Positions 59,101-64,000 of a DNA stretch of 64,000 nucleotides are shown here, piece by piece (within the stretch, counting starts at the first letter, position 1; the number at the start of each line of letters is the position of its first letter). Under the pieces are notes generated by a model. That model ran no database searches, was not told the DNA's origin, and saw only the letters and a program-made list of their open reading frames with translations. This stretch comes from Lineus longissimus (lineage: Eukaryota > Nemertea > Pilidiophora > Heteronemertea > Lineidae). The stretch spans positions 21,831,292-21,895,291 of the forward strand of contig NC_088312.1 of the NCBI RefSeq assembly GCF_910592395.1, given 5' to 3'. The translations under genes and the position numbers were made by a program.

Positions 59101-62100
59101 GATCACATTTACCAAAAGATAGTGGTATTGCACAACACTGGATTATCCTCAGGGTAGGCCTAACCAATACTCTGCCACGGTGTCTACTTAAGCTGGTCAA
59201 CTATGACACCGGCTGCCCAGGGCTGTGTGACATGACTTATGCGATCAACAGAGCAGTGACAAGAGGTCAGTCCAGTACTTTTGCCCAGATCTATCGTAAA
59301 ACGATTTACCTTATCATAGTCAACTTACCCTTCTGGGTGATCATCTCCTCAATGATTAGTCCGACATGTTGTGTGTAGTACAGCGCTTCTTCAGGGGTCT
59401 CCTCACCCCCCTTTGCGGCAGCAGAGCTGGTCGTGCCTACATCAGCAAAGAAAATACAGGAGAATTCAAAAGTTAACCAAAACATGCAGGTGTTGAGCAG
59501 AGAAACAGATTTTAGGCATTTGTGGTGTTCACCAGGTCAAGGATCAACAAGTACACCTGTAGGTCTCACGGTGACAACTCTGTTCATTAACTGCTTCACA
59601 AGGTGGGGCAACGTCGTTGATACCCTTAGCAAAATATAGAATGGATGAATCTCTGTTACCTGATTTGCCAGCACTAGAGCCTCGGCTCGATCCACCACTT
59701 CCAACTCTGTCGCTGCCATACCCGCTCTCCTTGCCGCTGTCTCGGTGCTTACGGTCACTGGAAAATAGGAGCAATTGTAATATTATACAGGAGGGACTTT
59801 CATGCATCAGAGTTTTGGTTTTCTAGTCAGGTTGCCAAAGCCCAGCTGATGACCCCAAACTACAGGGTTTGATTTCCGAGTTATCTCTGCTGGACTGGTT
59901 GCCTATCAGGTCTAAGGAGGCTTGTCTCCCCTAGGCAAAATTGACAAAGGTTAAAGCATACAATGAGATCTATTCTAACCTTTGCACCCAAAGGCTTTGA
60001 AATGAAGTCACGCTGACAGTAAGGGCCCCTCTAGGTGACACAGCATTAAGAATGACACCACTTATAATCATGGTTTGCCTAATAAATCACAATACTCAGA
60101 TTTAAAGTGCCAAGTCACCACAACAGTACACCAACCTGCTCGTTTTCCTGCCCTCTGATGCACTTGAAGCTCTGGGTTCATCGCTGCCATCGCCCTCCCC
60201 TCTCTCCTCGATATACGAAGATGACGTCCTCTCCTTCGGGCCGCTGTGTACCCGTCGCTCGACACTGTTATTATTCACACTCACATCACTTTCTAAAGAA
60301 AACAAAGCAACAAATTTTTATGGATTGATTATTTTCCCGAAGTAGTCAGTGTTCATGCCCCTCCTTCCCAAGAGAGCAGACAAGGACTAGAATTTACTGG
60401 CGATCTCTTATGACTTCTTTGGTACTGACAGTGGTGTACTAAATATCCGCTAGACCACCACGTTTTGCATGTCTGACTGCTAATCTAGTAGTGGCAAGAT
60501 ATACAGTAGAACTCTCTTAGCGGACACCTCTCTATTAAGGACAACCTCTCTATTAAGGACAACCTCTCTATTAAGGACAACCTCTCTATTAAGGACAACC
60601 TCTCTATTAAGGACAACCTCTCTATTAAGGACAAACTCTCTATTAAGGACACCAGTTTTGGTCCCAAACTGGTTGTTTCCATTCAATTTAGCCTCTCTAA
60701 TTAGGACACCTCTCTATTAAGGACAGCACTTGTCAGTCCCAAGGGTGTCATTAATAGAGAGGTTCGACTGTACATGTATATGTGACCCACTACGACAAAA
60801 TGAGTCGCATGTCGCACAGAAGATGAGCCTAAAATGACACCAGGACATAATAGAAGAAATTGATATGCTCCGATTTTACAAAAGGCAGACAATGGTGAAA
60901 TGAACAACCAGTCTGTCTCAACCTGTCAAGCTCAGAGCGACATGCGACCTGTTTTGTCATGGCGGGTCACATATTGGCTGTAAATACGAAAATCACTATC
61001 ATGCTACTATCCTAAACTCATCTATTAACATCAACTTACTGTCTCCTATATTCTCACTACTAACACCAGGTTGCATGCCACGGGCTCGTGGCGTTTTTCT
61101 AGAAATTGGACGGTTTGGATCAACAGGTGGCTTAGGTGCAAGGACGACATCGATATCAGCGACAGCTTTTGGTTTCTAGAAGAAGAAAACGTTGTGAACT
61201 CATATTTTGCTCTTGATTTTGAAAGTATTACTTGAAGACATGAATAAGTCAAGTGCATGCATGGCCAAGTTGTGTTCCGCCAAGGGTAATGATGACTTTT
61301 TCAATGCGTAAGATGAGAACCATTTGACTTCGGACAGGTTCGTGGATTCAATAACAAATTAGTAAAATGTTTTGACCCAAGACCACGTCCATAAACAAGA
61401 ACAAGCCACTAAGTTTATCAGCGCGTCATGAACCATGTTGGTAATTTGGGTCATTATCCCAAAGAAAAAGCCTAAAATGTTTAATCTCTGGACTAAACAA
61501 GAGCATTTTCATATTAGAGACCTGGAACTAACCCAAGTATTGAAATGACCCTGCTTAATGCTGCCCTGGTGAACACATATTAGTTTTATTACTTGTATTG
61601 TTGTACACACCACATACATCTAGGTGCTGCTTGATCGCAAATCCATAACATACAAGACATATTTCTATTATTGAAAGCATAAATAATGTGTAATAATCAA
61701 GAATGCACAGGAAGACTCGAGTGACTGCCAACACGATTCATCGACATGTTTTAACATGGGCACACTACCACGAATGGTTCTTTCTCAATGTTGGGTTTTG
61801 TCATTACATATTCAAAGCCCAAATGTGTCAGTATCAATTTTTTATTGTTTTATTGCAATTTTTTGACAGCTGCTTGAGGAGTTTTTTTCTTTGAAGTCAA
61901 ACAACAGTTTTGCTGATGGATTTCAAGCCACTGACAATGACTGAGTCTGTAGGCCTAGGCATACCACATGAAATAGCAAGACCCATGGGAGATGGGGCAG
62001 AGCACCCCTCTCCCACAGGGACACGCAATAAATGTTGAAAAAAGATAAATTTTTATTTGTTTATTTGCGTATAATGATTTGGATTCATATGTATGGATAT

Positions 62101-63769
62101 CCCTTGTAAATGTACAATTACAGAACCAATGAAAACGAGAGTGATGTTCACCTAAAGTTGATCTGAACAAAAAGTGTTAAAACGCAATGTGAAAATTATG
62201 CAAGCTAAGTAAAAATGTATATATATACATGTACATGCATTAGCCAGCAGGGAAATTGTTTTGGCTTTAAAAAAACAAAATTTTGAATACTCTGGCACTA
62301 CGATGACAGCCAGGAGACAGGAGTGATGATCACTTCTACTACTGTAAACTCCTGCAATTGATTTTGAGAGAGTGATGGACAACTCCTGTGGCCAACCTTG
62401 CTTCAACTTGAATTGGCATTATATCACAACCATAAAATGGCACATCAATCGAGGGAGTGAACTGATCACTCCCGTACCACCAGACTGCCACTGGCACAAG
62501 CAGAGCCCAGCAGGTTGAGGCGACTTGTAATCATTTCATACTCACTTCATCAATAGCACTGAGACTTGTGCCACTACCAGAGCCAGTGGCATTGTTCAGC
62601 TGCTGGAAAGCAAGTGCCACATGTAGTGCAATGAAACAAGCCCAACAAAAAACAAACGATGCTGGCAAAATGGGTGGGATGCCTCAAAATATAACGAAAG
62701 TATAAATGTGTGTTTGAATTTGATGTGAACCTATCTAAAAGAGCTCCCCCCCCCCAAACCCAATATATTTCAAACTTTTTTTTAGAAATGTTATTTCATT
62801 TTCAATTTTGCCATCAATACCGGAAGCTAAATGAATTCGCATCGGTAGCCCTTCAATGCCTTATCAAGAGTAGTAATATTTCTAAAGTAACAAAAATTGG
62901 ATCGCCAAAAATGGCATAGCATTCAAGGACAAAACATGCTGGGAGATGTCCAAGGCAATTCCGTTGTTGCTGACAAGTTTGATCTTGAGGGCTGTGCAAG
63001 AAGACCCCTCCCAGCCCATACCGTTATGTCTCTTGCAGCCCCTGCAACCCCTAGCCCAGTTGAAAACTGCTGTTTACATGTTGAAGGTTTCTACCATTGA
63101 AAATCATATGGAGGCAATGAATGCCCATGGCATCAACATAAAAAACTGTATTATTCTAGTGGTGTTAGAGCAGTGTTTTCCATCTAGCTCAGTATCACAG
63201 CCGCTGGACTGGCAGCAGTTAATACAACTTACATGCAGCATGTTTTATGTATTTCAGTTTTTCACACCAGGGATCAATTCAAATTCTGCAATGGCCCAAC
63301 TGGTTTTTATATTTAAGGCAGCGATCCACCAAGATTTGCATGATTTAGTCGAGAATAGCCTGCAGTCAAAATAACGCAAACAGTGATACCCGGCCCATTC
63401 GATTCAGGCCAGCAATTTTCTTGCTGGTATTTTAATGTTCTGTCTGTTTAGATGTAGGGCAAGCTGCAAATCTGTCTGCAGTTTGTATCTCTTCCTGGAC
63501 GGGTTTCAAAAAGTGAATACCTGTACCGACACCATTGAGAGATGGAAGTTGATCACAATAGAATCAAGCTACATGAAGCTAAATAATGATAACTCTTGCT
63601 TGTCAAGATGTGTGAAAAACTAGATTGTGCTATGTACATAGCTAATGTTATGCCAGGTCATGTTACAAATAGGCGCATTTGAGAATCGATACTTACATGA
63701 TCAATTGGCGTTAGCCGTGTGCCAGAGACAGGCCTAGAGTCAGAGCCATCAAAATGTCGGGAGCCAAGG
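53177..63769 (-). CDS. ARMC2: ARMC2, armadillo repeat-containing protein 2 (5'-incomplete, 18 exons)
   Basis: Exons, 5' to 3': 63697-63769, 62546-62602, 61040-61175, 60136-60292, 59660-59757, 59329-59436, 58861-59033, 58399-58504, 57940-58112, 57601-57797, 57201-57300, 56640-56780, 55632-55812, 55104-55235, 54549-54662, 54191-54323, 53741-53901, 53177-53346 (stop 53177-53179). All have GT-AG ends and matching phases, giving 802 residues. Recognition: FDGSDSRPVSGTRLTPID near the start; VSGNNLMNVCKLVFKVS, RISFILGNLTAKSDD, ELVLNTIATINNLTYY, LIEAVRVYGNLSRQ and DWQLASMVCQILMNYS match vertebrate ARMC2 armadillo repeats; the C-terminus is VASQLLDRIERHQSEFEPLE. The first third is Ser/Gly/Lys-rich and likely disordered; the rest is helical repeats. 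In mammals ARMC2 is required for sperm flagellum axoneme assembly, central pair region. The first exons, including the start codon, lie beyond 64000. Confidence 0.95.
55900..56313 (+). mobile_element. 5'-truncated non-LTR retrotransposon (LINE) 3' end in an ARMC2 intron
   Basis: An open frame at 55907-56140 reads HFLCSCPFFSSLRDKY and then a hydrophobic/basic tail ending at TGA. This resembles the extreme C-terminus of non-LTR reverse transcriptase proteins (HFxxxCPxxxxLR). A ~170-bp 3' UTR ends with AATAAACG and a tandem ATTTGTA tail. Insertion is antisense to ARMC2. The exact clade cannot be named. Confidence 0.65.
58552..58690 (+). mobile_element. tRNA-derived SINE in an ARMC2 intron
   Basis: GTGGCCAGTGGTTAGAGTGC looks like a tRNA D-arm/A-box region. 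GTTCGACTC at 58595-58603 fits the B-box consensus GWTCRANNC. The TGTCCTTGAGAAGCACACTC block that follows resembles the conserved GTCCTTGGGCAAG domain of many metazoan SINEs. It is antisense to ARMC2. Confidence 0.7.
60504..60770. mobile_element. MITE with TA target site and an internal 18-bp tandem array
   Basis: The left end CAGTAGAACTCTCT and right end AGAGAGGTTCGACTG form imperfect inverted repeats flanked by TA on both sides, as in Tc1/pogo-type elements. Inside the left end the 18-mer CTCTCTATTAAGGACAAC is repeated seven times (about 60529-60653). ORFs with repeated LNREVV come from this array. Confidence 0.75.
60779..60973. mobile_element. MITE with ~37-bp inverted repeats, abutting the previous one
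   Basis: TATGTGACCCACTACGACAA at the left faces its near-complement ending TGGCGGGTCACATA at the right. Both arms include GTCGCATGTCGC. About 195 bp, non-coding, and it starts 9 bp from the end of the neighbouring element. Confidence 0.7.
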
Positions 63770-64000
63770 CTAAAAGGAAACAAGAATAAGAATGCTAAAC
63801 AAGACTGACAACATTTAGATAAACAAACCCTCCCCACCCCCTCGGAAGAAAATGAAATTCTGTATGCTGTACCCATTTTTCTCTCGCTTGTCAATTTTTT
63901 TGTAGGGATTCTGACACAGTGTATGATCAGGGAACTGACCTACATGTCTTGCTACAACATCCTCTGTAACATATTGCAACTGAATAACATGTCTTTAGGT
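63770..64000. other. ARMC2 intron, window edge
   Basis: Sequence upstream of the first visible ARMC2 exon. No further exon is recognisable before the end of the window. Confidence 0.6.

Noticed and set aside
60480-60686. Frames with repeated LNREVV or LIERLS
   Set aside because: Read-through of the 18-bp tandem array in a MITE.
62946-63374. 142-codon plus-strand frame in the first visible ARMC2 intron
   Set aside because: Composition is hydrophobic and unstructured, with no homology recognised, no promoter and no splice context; most likely a chance frame.
1-64000. CRISPR arrays, bacterial operons, phage or tRNA genes
   Set aside because: No spaced direct-repeat arrays of that type and no complete tRNA genes were seen. 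Spliced genes and animal transposons show this is eukaryotic DNA.

Overview
The window comes from an animal genome, most likely a marine invertebrate. It has spliced genes with GT-AG introns, a tandem segmental duplication, a Ty3/gypsy-type LTR retrotransposon, tRNA-derived SINEs, a LINE tail and many inverted-repeat (MITE-like) elements. The exact phylum cannot be fixed from the sequence; lophotrochozoan or invertebrate deuterostome would both fit.

Layout. (1) 1-11430: gene-poor flank, with a possible C-terminal coding fragment at the left edge, two weak candidate exons, and three inverted-repeat elements (4760-4872, 5633-5898, 7478-7660). (2) 11431-46341: a head-to-tail array of about 3.5 copies of one segment. 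Units 1 (11431-24241) and 2 (24242-37119) are about 12.8 kb and each carries a 6.2 kb LTR retrotransposon at the same site. Unit 3 (37120-43328) has the empty site and a truncated right end. Unit 4 (43329-46341) has only the right half. Without the transposon the full unit is about 6.6 kb. It holds minus-strand gene material: a LamG/concanavalin A-like domain exon with flanking candidate exons, and a small 156-residue gene whose C-terminus resembles the Jupiter/JPT (HN1) microtubule-associated family. (3) 46204-46492: a compact head-to-head promoter with two CRE palindromes around an E-box, between the unit 4 Jupiter-like gene and an unrecognised two-exon plus-strand gene (46493-48778). (4) 49080-50040: a 61-bp minisatellite with 122-bp higher-order structure. 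(5) 53177-63769: 18 coding exons of the minus-strand ARMC2 (armadillo repeat-containing 2) gene. It is 5'-incomplete and runs off the right edge. Its introns contain a SINE, a LINE 3' fragment and two abutting MITEs.

How it fits together. The duplication breakpoints share only the bases ACG, and the right breakpoint cuts the first CRE of the shared promoter. Copies 1-2 of the small gene therefore keep their coding sequence and near promoter but lose the paired CRE/E-box core and the partner gene. The retrotransposon inserted once into a unit, and that unit was then duplicated: both copies have the same ACACC target site duplication and unit 3 still shows the unfilled site. Both transposon copies have near-identical LTRs but different disabling lesions. 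ARMC2 is the best supported gene: all 18 exons have consensus splice sites and matching phases, and the product aligns with the remembered vertebrate protein from near its N-terminal third to its C-terminus.
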